Assembly (NCBI GenBank): GCA_033030425.1
Contig: JAUFSD010000012.1
Coordinates: 992,001-1,056,000 of the forward strand
DNA: 64,000 nucleotides
Direction: 5' to 3'
From: Verpa conica
Lineage: Eukaryota; Ascomycota; Pezizomycetes; Pezizales; Morchellaceae
The first letter of the stretch is position 1; each line of letters starts with the position of its first letter. Position numbers and translations under genes: made by a program. Shown one piece after another: positions 1 to 13,202 of the stretch. The notes under the pieces were generated by a model, which did not search any database, was not told where the DNA came from, and saw nothing but the letters and a program-made list of their open reading frames with translations.

Positions 1-2398
1 CGGTGCTCGCTCGCGTTTCCGACTGGAATGCCGGAAGCTGGACTGAGGATTTGAATGAAGTAGCTATACCCATTGTCTTTTAATAGGTCTGTCTGGCAGG
101 AAGAATCGACAGCCAAGATTCTAGCCCAAATGAAGACCATAACAGGCTTCAATTCTTGGGCAGCTGATTGGAGCAACTTCAGGACATACGGGAAAATACC
201 GATGCTCAATGCAAGATTTACAGCCCAAGGGCCCAAATCTAGAAACTTGCTAAGCAGGATCAAGGCCCGGAGGCGATGAACTTGACTGAGTAGAACCTGC
301 AACACAATGGGCAACTGGTCTGGGGGTTTTCGGTCAACCGCGCCTTGTGAAAGATACACCTCAAATGCTGTGAGCTGTTCAGTGAAGAACCCGGAATGTT
401 GATACTCATATGGTGGACCGCCTTCAGCCGCTGCATTCAGAGCGGGAAGTTGTGCCAATACCATTTCAACTGCCAAGTCCCATGACTGCCATAATGGGTG
501 ATGGTGTGTGTCTGGCAGTGGAGGTGAAGATATAGGATGGCACTGATGAACTCTCATAATCCTTTGACTGAGCAAGAAATTTCGGAAAAGAGCTGCCACC
601 ATCAAGTCCTGCCTAAAAAGTTTCTTGAAAAGTGGTCTAGGGAGAGTATTCCAAGCAATGGTATCTGTAATAGCTGTGAATATCCAATTCAGCTCTCCAA
701 GTGGTGTTCTCCGCTCCTGTAGCCTTCCCGGAATCTTCATCGCCATATCTACCGTCAAGTTCGACGGTAATGGATTCTGCAGCACGAAGAACCGAACAGC
801 GATCTCGATTGGAGTTGTCAAGCAACATGTAAAAAGATCAGCCGGTAGATCAGGGTTCATCGGCAACGTTTCCTTACTTCCGCAGGCTGCGAGCTGTATG
901 CAGTCACTGTACGAAGTAGTGATCAACGCATTCGGATCCTTCGCCCGAAGCTCCAAATTCTCCTGTTCGTGCTTCTCAATAAATCTATTGAAGTTCGCAA
1001 CAATGTTCCCGGCATCGCTACAATCATAGACAAACAAACTAGGAGCACCGAGCCAGCTCTGGAGGTCATATAATGAGATAGGAATGTATTGGGTGAAGTT
1101 TTTATTGAAGACCCAGATTTCTCCGCTGGAAGTCGGTTTGGGTACTCCATGGCCGTTGTAATGGAAGAGAATGCGCTCGTCTTTTGCGTTCCGGCGCAGA
1201 GAGCAGCAGAACTTTTTCGTGTCTTCGACAAAAGGATCCAGGTGCTGCTTATATCTAGTTCGGATACTTAAAGTCTCATATTGCTGCTGCAAATTTTTCC
1301 CAATCTTCTCCAAAGGCTTCGCCGTGGGATGTGCAGTAGTATCAACCCAGCATTCAAGCTTTGCACAAGGATTTGTCTTGACAATATCTTTCCAGGAATC
1401 AGCTAATATCCATACGATTGTCGGGGGGAATTCTCCATACCAGGAGGATCAACGCCAATATTTAAGCATAATACCAAGGCAGCTGAAACAGTTTTTAGGC
1501 GATCACGCATTCGCCATTCCTGTAGTGGAAATGTCTGTGTTTCCTCCTTTGGCTTGCCTCCAGTCTCGTGACGTTTATCGGTGTAATACATATAAAATAC
1601 CTGTCTCGAAAAGTTAGATTCGGACCCAGACCAAGAGGTGAAGCGCTGACCAACCTGCTCTAAAACGGCCAAATAGGCCTCCGAGTTGTATTCGTCTTCA
1701 AACCCATGCCTCATTCCTTCATACTCATGATCTACAACCTCCTCATTTGGGCTCTCTGGCTCCGAGTTTTCCGGAGACCCGTGGATGGTAGCGGGGGTGA
1801 GCATACCAGACCTTGGGGTTTGTGGGGTCCGTGCTTTTCTTCTACGAGAATTTGACCTGCTATTTGGGCGCGTATTAGGAGCAGTGTGTATCGCATTTCC
1901 AGATAGTGTCTGTCGAAGGAGCTCCGCGGAAGATTCGTGTGTAGGGGCAACGGACGATGCAGTAGAAGAAGAAGAATTCTGGCGTGATATGGCAGTTGTG
2001 GGGTGTGAGGGGCCATTTGTAGGATACGGCTGTTGGAGATGCTGAAGTCCATTCACACGGCCATTCTCCCTCTCCCTGTCGCCATTTACGTGACTGGGTA
2101 CGTCGCCACCGTTTATCATCATGTAACTGTGAGAGGAAGTACCGTTTGCACCGTGAGCGTTACCGTTACCGTTCATGTTGGTGGTGACGGTGGCCGTAGA
2201 GTCCGAAGCTTTGGTGAGGTTGGGGGCGCGTTGCGGCTGCACGAGCAGATTGGGAGAAGTGGGATGCGGCTGCGGCTGCGGCTGTTGGTGATTATGCTCG
2301 CTGGGTAGCGTACGGGAATTCCGCTGATGCGGTGGGAGCGGATGTGTGGTGTTCTGATTTTTAGGACGATGTGGAGAGGAGAATGAGACAGCCGTCAT
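1..2398 (-). CDS. KOG1: TORC1 subunit Kog1/Raptor, 5' part (3' end outside window)
   Basis: Kog1 (Raptor, S. pombe Mip1) is the substrate-recruiting scaffold of TOR complex 1, acting in growth control at the vacuole. Exon 1 is 2398-1441; a 53-nt GT-AG intron (1440-1388) follows; exon 2 runs from 1387 off the left edge, giving about 781 residues of a protein usually near 1,300-1,500. Residues 1 to about 230 are a low-complexity Ser/Pro/Asn/Gln-rich extension. The Raptor N-terminal conserved (RNC, caspase-like) domain follows: FYMYYTDKRHETGG at the end of exon 1, then YNGHG (His about 399) and YDCSDAG (Cys about 442), the caspase-dyad equivalents. Downstream sequence (NFNRFIEKHEQENLELR, LTTPIEIAVRFF, WIFTAITDTIAW) is typical Raptor. 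The armadillo region is only begun and the WD40 part is missing because of the window edge, not a break. Identification is firm. Confidence 0.95.
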
Positions 2399-4740
2399 GT
2401 TATCAATTCATGTATTATTTTTTATTACGTTCCAGATCCACTCTAGATGGAAGGACTGCCTGGAGGTATGATTTGGACTTTCTTTTTTTTCCCCCTCCTT
2501 TTTCCCTCTCTTTTATTCTCTTTTCCCTCCTTAGTATTTGTTTTCTGATTCCTGGGTTTGATCTCTTCTGGCACGGTCTCCTTTTAGGCGGACAGCGGAT
2601 TATGGGGACTATGTGTGGACAATCAAAAACGGGGCTGAAATGTAGCTAGGGCCATAGCCGACGAGCGCAAACAGACGAAAGGGGCCAGATAAACGTCTGC
2701 CGAGGCTTTTTCTTCTTCGTCTGTCCGTTACTAGAAGCTTAATCGCTAACCTTGGAATCTCGACGTCTACTGCTGGCACTTTCAACGTCAACGGCTCTGC
2801 AGGCTCTGGAGGGGGGTGTACAGACAGTTTGCAGATTAGGAATGGAAGGAAGGGAGGAAGGAGTGAAAATGTTTCTTAGGTGTTTAGATGACAGGCAGCT
2901 GATCACCTACGTTTACTAAGCCCAGGGGAGGAGTGAGTTCCACAAAGCTTGCGGCATATTTCACTATGAGGCTCTTTTCTTTCTACCTCTTATCAGCCAC
3001 ATGCACTTGTGAATATCACCCTCAACAGCGGTTTCCGGATGCTGTCGACCCCGCGTACTGGACTAACGAGACCTAGGCGGAGTAAATTAAAAATCAATCT
3101 AGGACTCTAGCTGCGTGTCTTCTCTTGTTATAATGGTAGACTTCTCGCGGCCAGCTCCATGGCATCACGAAGCATCACTCGCGGGTTGGTGACTCGCTCA
3201 TCGCCACAAATCCATGGCGATTGGCTGCGGTGAAGTTGATGATCTGTCACTCCACATGCAGGGCTTACAGTGCTTGTCCCAAAAGCCTTATCTTGAAGCA
3301 AAGTGGTCTTCTGCGCAATATTACGGGGGTTAAGAGACGCTGCTATTGTAGATTACGAAATCGGGCCCAGTATATATTCACCTACACCGCGGACTTCCCC
3401 GGTACTCTTCTCTCCTTGTTTCAGTGCCTCAGTATAATACTATCCCTAGGTGCACCATACTCCAGAGACCCAAGTGAATTCTCGCCAATTATGATAGTTG
3501 AGGGGACAATTACTGGTGGAGGTACTTACATGAAATCTTTGAAGGAGTCTCTTACATGGAGATGGAGATCGTCTCATCTCTATGGCTTTCGGTTGTGTTT
3601 CCTAAACCATCACTGTGGGTATTTTGCGATGTGGCACAGAGAGACACGCGATACTTTACACGGCTGTTGGTGCAGAATTAGACATCAGGGAAGGGTATCG
3701 TTGATATGTATGTATATAGTTTTATTGACCTTAGGCCTAACTATCACCAACCCAGTTCAAGGTTTCGTGAGTGTCTAATTGTAAACGATGCAAAGCCATT
3801 TCTACCCTCACCTGAGCGATTTAGCTCCTAAGTGTACAAACTTCCTGTTCGCCTGGGGCCTCGTTGCTCCACAATTATTAATCTACCAGGCATGGTTTAT
3901 ACGAGGATAGATTTCGTCATAATTTATGGTGTCCAATAGATACTCTAATCATAATCTTTTGTATAACCCTCCCCCAGCTTCAAACCCCAGGTATAAACAA
4001 CTACAACTCAGCACCGTAAGTTTTCTGAGACGTTAAAATAGGCCCGGGTATTTCTCTGGTCAGTGTGCTGATACGAATGATTGAACGGTTAATACGCTCA
4101 TATAATATTTCACATGAACATAGACAGCCGCGATAGGGTAAATTTAGTGTGGTCCTAGACATGAAATGCCTTGTTATGAGCGACTGCTTATACGTAAGTA
4201 ACAAGAAACCGTTTCCTTAATCCCCGTGATGATAGTGAGAAAAAGCGTTTCTGATAAGCCATACTACATGTAGTTTACGCTTATTGGGACTACCAGAATC
4301 TATGTAATAGTGGGTAGGTAGAATATAGTGGGGATGGTATTCCTAATTACCGGATATCTGGTATCAAACATCTGACAGGTCAATGTTTAATATTTCTATG
4401 TGTCCCGGTACTGTATTCACCCAAAAACATCATGTAGTTCCCTGGTAACCCACGCGCTAACAGCATAGTACCAAGTACCACTTTACGCGTCAACCCCTGT
4501 CTTGCGATTACCGAAGAAACAACGCATATTGTGTGAGCAGTTGAATTCCTATCTAGGAATAGAAAATCTGGGGCCATTTCTTAGCACCAAGAAATATTAT
4601 TGGATAGGAGGCGTTAGTTCTGAGCACCTACTCGCGCTGCTTTTATTTTTTGTGGGAATTAACCGGAGATGCCACGCGGGTTAGAACCGCCACATGCCAG
4701 TGCTAAAAAATTAAATAGCAGGGAAACACCAGGACTAAGG
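2399..4740. other. KOG1 upstream spacer, no supported gene
   Basis: This stretch holds the KOG1 promoter and leader (the T/C-rich tract near 2480-2530 lies just 5' of the start codon), then TA-rich DNA. An uninterrupted plus-strand frame spans 3239-3778 from an ATG, but it resembles no family I know and lacks coding-like composition, so I do not call it. A copy of the palindrome TACATGTA lies at 4265-4272. Confidence 0.5.
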
Positions 4741-4978
4741 TACTCATCCTCCAGGAAAAGAACCAGAAAACAGGAGGGTACGCATAGAGGTGTCTTACAA
4801 CTTCAGATTCACCTAGAAATACCATTTTTGGTAGTGGAAGCTTCCTGAACCACTGAAACTTAGAAATAGTGGCTTGTTCTTTGCCTTATCTGGTGTATTT
4901 CTGAGTATACATATAATGCAAAAATACGTGCTCCCGCCACTCCCCCTGTTTTCTGGTTCTTTTCCTGGAAGACGAGTA
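4741..4978. mobile_element. MITE-like element with 36-bp terminal inverted repeats and TA duplication
   Basis: The 36-bp arms at 4743-4778 and 4941-4976 are inverted copies of each other, matching at 32 of 36 positions; all four differences are transitions. Each arm is bordered by a TA dinucleotide (4741-4742 and 4977-4978), the target-site duplication expected of Tc1/mariner insertions. The 234-bp element holds no credible coding frame. Non-autonomous, hairpin-capable, TA-flanked elements of this size are classed as MITEs. The transition-only divergence could reflect repeat-induced point mutation. I see no second copy in the window. Confidence 0.65.
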
Positions 4979-6148
4979 TGTAAACAAGCTTTTTTCTGTC
5001 CCAAAAGGTTTAAAACTCTCCGATGAGCTATATCCGCGCATAAAAAAACCGTTTTGTAGATGCTATCCTATTATGGATACCCTAGAATGCTAGGGTTTCT
5101 TTTTTTGGTAGTACCACATTTATGTACTCTACTTGAGTCACCGGGTTGAAGGTTCATTTCTCATTTAAGGAATACATCTGCGAACCCAGATTTATAGGGA
5201 CTGATTGAATTATATTCACTAGAGAGACTTGTCTGAGGGTTACTATCTCGGCCATAAAGCTAGAAACTTTGTTTTCTCATGTCTATATGGGGGTTTCCAG
5301 ATCTATTTCCTTCTAGGCAGCGAATCTTCGATCTGGTAGCCCGAATAGATTGACCATATATATACCGTCTTGGGGACTAAAGACATAAAGTCTAATTATA
5401 AGAAAAGATATAGAAATGACTATTTTTCTGTGAAAATGGCTATCCGTCGGAACTGCATGTATTTATGAATATTACTAAGCGTTTGTGAATAACCGGCTAA
5501 ATGCATAACATAAGAGTAGCGTCAAAAGCCGTAGAGAATAATTTAAATTATGTGCCTATAATATGAACCCTTTCGTCTGTCCTTCAAAGGTAGGTGTTTA
5601 TGAGCACGGCAAAACACCGCTGGATATCTACCGACCGCAGGGTATATGTATATTACATATGTGACGGTCGGGTGAGATTCAATAACTCTTAATATGCAAT
5701 CGCCGAGTCTTTAGAAGTGATATAACCAATACATGTTTATGCCAGGACCTTGTACAGTAGTAGCAGGTCAGTATCACGTAGAGATCTGTGGGCTATAGGC
5801 CAAGGGCGCAACTCAATCAGGGGCTCTATTCTAGTAGTTATGACCCTACTATCCGCAATAAAACCAACTACCAGAATTCTTAGAGACTTTCTAGTAGCCT
5901 AGTAGAAACTCTCGTCAAAAATTCAAAATTCAAAATTTTGAGGGCCTGACTCTAAAATTCTCCCTAAAAGACCGAGAAAAAACTCTTGCCATAAAATATG
6001 CAACTAAAAAAAAAAAAAACCTTTCAACAAAACAGAAGAAGTACTACATACTATCATAGTAAGCACAGATACCAAGTAGACATGACATTTACAAAGTTTT
6101 AACTTCACCACTAACGGCATCGAAGAACTTATATAGAATAAGTTCACC
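4979..6148. other. TA-rich spacer without genes
   Basis: No open frame of 60 codons occurs here on either strand. The DNA is rich in TAG/CTA and TATA words, with a short A-tract (about 6007-6020) and the run of AAAATTC units near 5919-5940 that includes the palindrome CAAAATTTTG. Nothing functional is recognisable. Confidence 0.5.
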
Positions 6149-6950
6149 CTAAACATTATCTTCAATTGTCCTCTCTTCTACCTCTAAGACCAATCTTGGG
6201 ACTATTCGGCAGTCAATGCAATCAGTGACCCTGATCCGACCAATCAGAATTCCACTAAAGTTTTTTGGCATCCTCTGACAAGGAACTATTTTGGCTATAA
6301 AGAATATTTGGATGTTTGTGTTTGAAAAGCTTAAGTAGGCGTCAACACTTATGAGCCATAAATTGTTGCCTTGCCTGAGATAGGTGTATCTAGGATCTTT
6401 GATGAACGCCCGGAATATTTCATCTAAAATATCCTCCGAAAGTGTGGTAATGACAACCCGTGTCCCAGATGGATATTACATTACTAGCATGAGCAACTGG
6501 CTCGTCGATGCCGGCATCAATACCCACAAAAACAAAATTTGCAGTGGGTAGTGCAATAAGGGGACTTTCGGCAATTCTAGTCTCTAAATTAATATCGTAT
6601 AGGTCTTTATCAATGACTAATTTAGCACGCTAGACCATTCTCTTGAGTGATTCCGGGGAGATTTGCCGCCTTAGTGCTTATAAAGGATCCAGGAGAGGTA
6701 TATTATTATTACGAAATACGAGTAGAGCCAACGCTGGTCTCGATGCACGCTCTCTCAAACGTTCAAAGACGCTAGGTTTGGTACGGTTTTTAATAAGGAA
6801 GAACGTAGAATTGTTTCTTAGGTAGCGTTGGCTGCGGTCTTTAATGGGTCGGCTAGAGTGGTTTCGAGGGGAACGGTGACCTCAACATCTGCTTCGCCAG
6901 TCAAGAAATGAGTGGTTTGGGTTAAAAGGGATGTTATAGGGGGTTAAATC
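6149..6950 (-). pseudogene. Decayed protein-coding gene, product unknown
   Basis: Read on the minus strand, coherent protein-like sequence persists across stops and frame changes. An upper block (about 6940-6820) reads ...GEADVEVTVPLETTLADPL... and then meets a TAA and a TGA. A middle block in another frame contains RAKLVIDKDLYDINLETR and FVFVGIDAGIDEPVAHA, with a TAA and a TAG before it. A lower block in a third frame (about 6477-6149) stays open for about 105 codons, includes EDILDEIFRAFIKDPRYTY, and ends in TAG at 6151-6149. Several stops could be CAA/CAG changed to TAA/TAG, compatible with C-to-T mutation. I do not recognise the family. An intron-rich but living gene is the alternative; at least four stops make decay more likely. 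Confidence 0.5.
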
Positions 6951-7033
6951 ATCGTAGGTAGCCGTAGGGGATGATTGCTTTTGATAATTGAAGGTCAAGA
7001 AGATCTATGGCTAATGACGAATTTTATATACCA

Positions 7034-7146
7034 GCGAATTTAGAAAGTATCGAGCAGGCCAAAGGCCAAGTCCAATTGTGTTTCGACCTCACTGGGAGAC
7101 CCGTTTGGGTTAGGGTTTTGTCTCGCTCGATACTTTTTAAATTCAC
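7034..7146. repeat. Short inverted repeat (22-bp arms), next to a GC palindrome
   Basis: Arms at 7034-7055 and 7125-7146 match at 20 of 22 positions as inverted copies, with a 69-nt spacer; both mismatches are transitions. A perfect 14-bp palindrome GGGCGCGCGCGCCC lies just outside at 7159-7172. The structure lies in the 3' flank of BRL1, about 430 bp beyond its stop codon. It could be a very short MITE remnant, a structured RNA or chance. Confidence 0.45.
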
Positions 7147-7570
7147 TAGTACACCCCCGGGCGCGCGCGCCCCTACCCCAATCTCTCGCCCAAAACTACA
7201 CGTAGTGCCACCACCGTCAGATCGCCACACATAAGAGTGTACCTATTATCTATAAAAACATCCATAAATAGTACTCTCAGTCAAAAATCGGATCCTTTTT
7301 CACATACTCCTCTACTAAGTAAATCATCAAGTAGGGGGAAAAAAATAGAGGGACACTAGTCTTTTAAAATATCCATAACTACATGTACATTTACACAAGA
7401 AAATAAAGACAATATTACAACAGCCTTATTCCCATACCCTGATCCCGAAACTCTATATATCCCCAGGTATCAAACTCCATTAAAATGCCACACTCCTGAG
7501 CTCCACGCCCATAGCTCCTCTTAATTTTCTCTTATTGCTGACTTCCCTTCTTCTTGGGTCTCGAAGATAT

Positions 7571-9151
7571 CTACCACCGCTCCCTCCTTCCAGTTCCAAC
7601 CCGCTCTCGCCCTCCCGTCCTCCCCGGTGTTCTCCCTCCATCCCAAGCAAGCGATCTCGCAGGAGTGCTCGGTATTGGTGATCCGGGCATAAGCTGCTGT
7701 GACAACTGCTGGTCGTATATCTGCTGTTGCAGCTCGCGATCCCAGCGCGAGGCCATGGGCGTTGGCGGTACCCCATTGTTAGGATATGATCCATATACCG
7801 AAGGAAACGGTGGTGCAGGGTGTGATGCATGGTGCATATTGGGGTAAGGAGGCATGGGAGCAACCGTCTTGGCACGGTAAAAACCAAATGCAGTATTAGA
7901 TATGAATAAACCACCAAAGACCAAGAGGAGGCAGAAAAACTATTCACTATTAGTAGCTGCTCTAAACAAGAAGAAAAGGATGGGGGAAAAGAGTATGTTT
8001 GCTACGGTTACTCACCATAGTCTTATAACTAATCCCCTCAACAAAACTATCTACAATCCCCGCAAAAGTTTCCGCGCTCACTCTCGCTCTTCCGACCATA
8101 GTAGGATCCCTGTTCATACACCTTTCCCATGCACTACACACCTTCTCCATCGCAGGTACTCTCATTCCCGGGGCGCAGCGGTTCTCAACGTAGTCCCTAC
8201 TACACTGGCTAATCTCCATTAGGATCTCTGATGAATATTCCTCGACTTTGACATCGACGTCGGCGCGGATAGTGAGGTAGAAACAGAATACTGCATAGAG
8301 TATCAGTAGTAATAATGAGAGGTTGAAAAATAGCTGAAGGTAATGGGATACGATTAACGGGAGGTCGCGATGAGTTGATACGAAGGATGCAGCAGCAGAT
8401 TTTGCAGTACGGCGCCATGACTTCCGCGGTGGGGGGCGCCGAGATGGCGAGTCGTCATCTTCCTCCAATTCCTCCTCAGAATTATCCCCTTCCTCTTCCT
8501 CATCTTCAGAGATGTGGGTAAACTCCCGTGTTGAAACATGCGTCTGTGGTCGCCGTCTCCGCGGTTTCGTTATGGTATCCTTAAACAACTGTCTCCTTGG
8601 CTCCCCCCTCCTTACTTCCCCTCGACCAGTGTTGTGGGACGGTGTATTGGACGATAAAATAGGCTTATTAAGTATAGTTTTGAGCTCTGACAGGGCAGTT
8701 CGTGGTTCTGGTGTCGGTGCTTCACTATCTAGCTCTGGGGTCTGTGGGGTGCCATCGGAGAAGATATCAGAGTCCTTTGATGGCGTATTCCACGCATTCC
8801 TCGGTGTCTGGAAACTCGGTGTCTGAAATATCGGCTGTGGAGGTCGCACTGAGTGTGGAGTAGTCGGTAGGTTTCCGGAGGTGAAGCGGAATGGTGTTGC
8901 AGTTGGAGGCGAACCCGGGCGTTTGATAGGAGATTCAAAGATCGAACGGCTAGCTGCTAGAGTTAATGTTAATATGAGTGATACGGTATGGAGGAGGAGG
9001 AGGAGGAGGAGGAAGACTAACATTTCTTTGCGCCTTTATCATTTGCGAAAGGGGACCCAAAGGTGCTCATGGAGAAGGGAGATCCCGGATTGATAGCTCG
9101 AGGCCGATCATACTCAAACTCCATAGGTGATTCATGGCCTCTGTCAGACAT
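7571..9151 (-). CDS. BRL1: Nuclear envelope protein Brl1/Brr6 (NPC assembly)
   Basis: Brl1/Brr6 proteins are integral membrane proteins of the ER and nuclear envelope that support nuclear pore complex insertion and membrane lipid homeostasis. Three exons are 9151-9022, 8956-8016 and 7939-7571, encoding 479 aa. The family's di-cysteine lumenal domain lies between two membrane segments (about residues 242-272 and 358-379) and contains four cysteines near 295, 304, 317 and 323 (CSRDYVENRC, then CSAWERC). The motif FYLTIRADVDVKVEEYSSEI and the stretch RDPTMVGRARVSAETFAGIV are characteristic. The N-terminus is a disordered Pro/Ser-rich and acidic nucleoplasmic region. The start follows MSDRGHESPMEFEYD, a usual Brl1 opening. 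Introns begin GTTAGT and GTGAGT; intron 1 contains a (TCC)n tract in the sense strand. Fungi may have one or two paralogues, so Brl1 versus Brr6 is not resolved. Confidence 0.93.
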
Positions 9152-9799
9152 AGTGACGGAATATATGGCGTAGTAGTGACTTTTTTGGGGGGGGGATTAT
9201 CGGGGGGGATGACTTGAGGCTTGGGGGGATGTTGATAGTTTAGGTGAGACGCGAGGAAGATTGTAAACAGCCCATCGCGTTGTGGCGCTCTGCATAACAA
9301 CCGATGATGAGGCTGAAAGAGCCAAGAACGAATGGGGACACACCGTCTCACCTATAAGTTGTTGAAATAGTAGGAGCTAAAAGCTGATCTCCCAGCACGC
9401 ACTTCTGGGGAAATTGGAAAACTGAAAGGGATCTTCACTTTTGTCTAAAAAAAAGGGCGAGTGATACCTGGTGCCACTACAAGGATTAGGGTACCACCAT
9501 ACATGTGCTGGTACCGTTGATTTACATGTTCACGAAGGTGGATGAAATTATGACCATAGATCCTATTGTATCTAGCTATGATCTTGACTCTACTCCAAAG
9601 AAAGAAAGCCTAATCTTAATACTAAACTACACCCATCTTAAATTCCTCTACTAAACCTGGTAAAAGTTCATTCCAGTGAAAACAAAAGTACAATGCAAAT
9701 AGAAGCAATAAAAACAGATCACCTCCCACGCCAGAGCTCACCCTCTTTTTTCTTTTCTTTTTCTTTTTCACCTATATTCTCATATCATCCCCACTTTAC
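9152..9799. other. BRL1 promoter and PRP4 3' flank
   Basis: Immediately upstream of BRL1 lie three G-runs on the plus strand at 9187-9195, 9202-9208 and 9223-9228, which are C-runs on the BRL1 sense strand. The rest, toward 9800, is the expected 3' flank of the PRP4 kinase gene, including a C/T-rich tract near 9745-9770. No gene is seen. Confidence 0.5.
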
Positions 9800-12659
<2,860 letters not shown>

Positions 12660-13202
12660 GACGTTTCGAAAGTACAGAAGGTTTCTTTTCTTCGGATCCT
12701 ACAAGCTAATGAAGCTTTCGATTAAGAAGTACAGGTATTAGCCTCGTGTTTCAAGTGCAAAAATGTGGCTTTTAATAGAAGCCCAACCGCAGGTTTATCA
12801 CTGTTGCTTTTGAGAGTTTCGAGACGGCGTGGCGGGTGAATGAGAGCCAAGTAGCGTGGTGTCCTGAGATTGATAAGGGAAGTGGGGGGGGGGAGCAGGT
12901 GAGTGGGTGTAGTCTAAAGCGGAATGGGAAAATCTAGAGAAGCGGAGAAAAGAAGATAATCCGGGAATGTATGTGGTTGATGAACTGGCAATGCAGAAGG
13001 TCGAGGAAGCAAAGAAGACCGGGCAACTGGTTGGCTCAACGTTGCTGGGTGACTGAAGTTACACCAGCGCGTATAATATGTCCTCAATACGGTACGACAT
13101 AGTGAGTGTAAGTATGATATCAAAACTCTTATATTACAGCTTTCGAAACAATAAATTTTGCACGATTGTTTTATGCTCCTAAAAGAATAATACACTATCC
13201 TC
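12660..13202. other. PRP4 promoter and RRP5 3' flank
   Basis: A 543-bp spacer between two minus-strand genes. A ten-base G run lies at 12884-12893. No coding segment is visible. Confidence 0.5.

Noticed and set aside
3239..3778. Plus-strand open frame of 179 codons in the KOG1 upstream spacer
   Set aside because: No recognisable motif, odd amino-acid make-up, no codon-use signal, and in a region otherwise devoid of genes. Length alone is not enough.
7480..7947. Minus-strand 155-residue frame overlapping the BRL1 last exon
   Set aside because: It is the shadow of the conserved BRL1 C-terminal exon in another frame.
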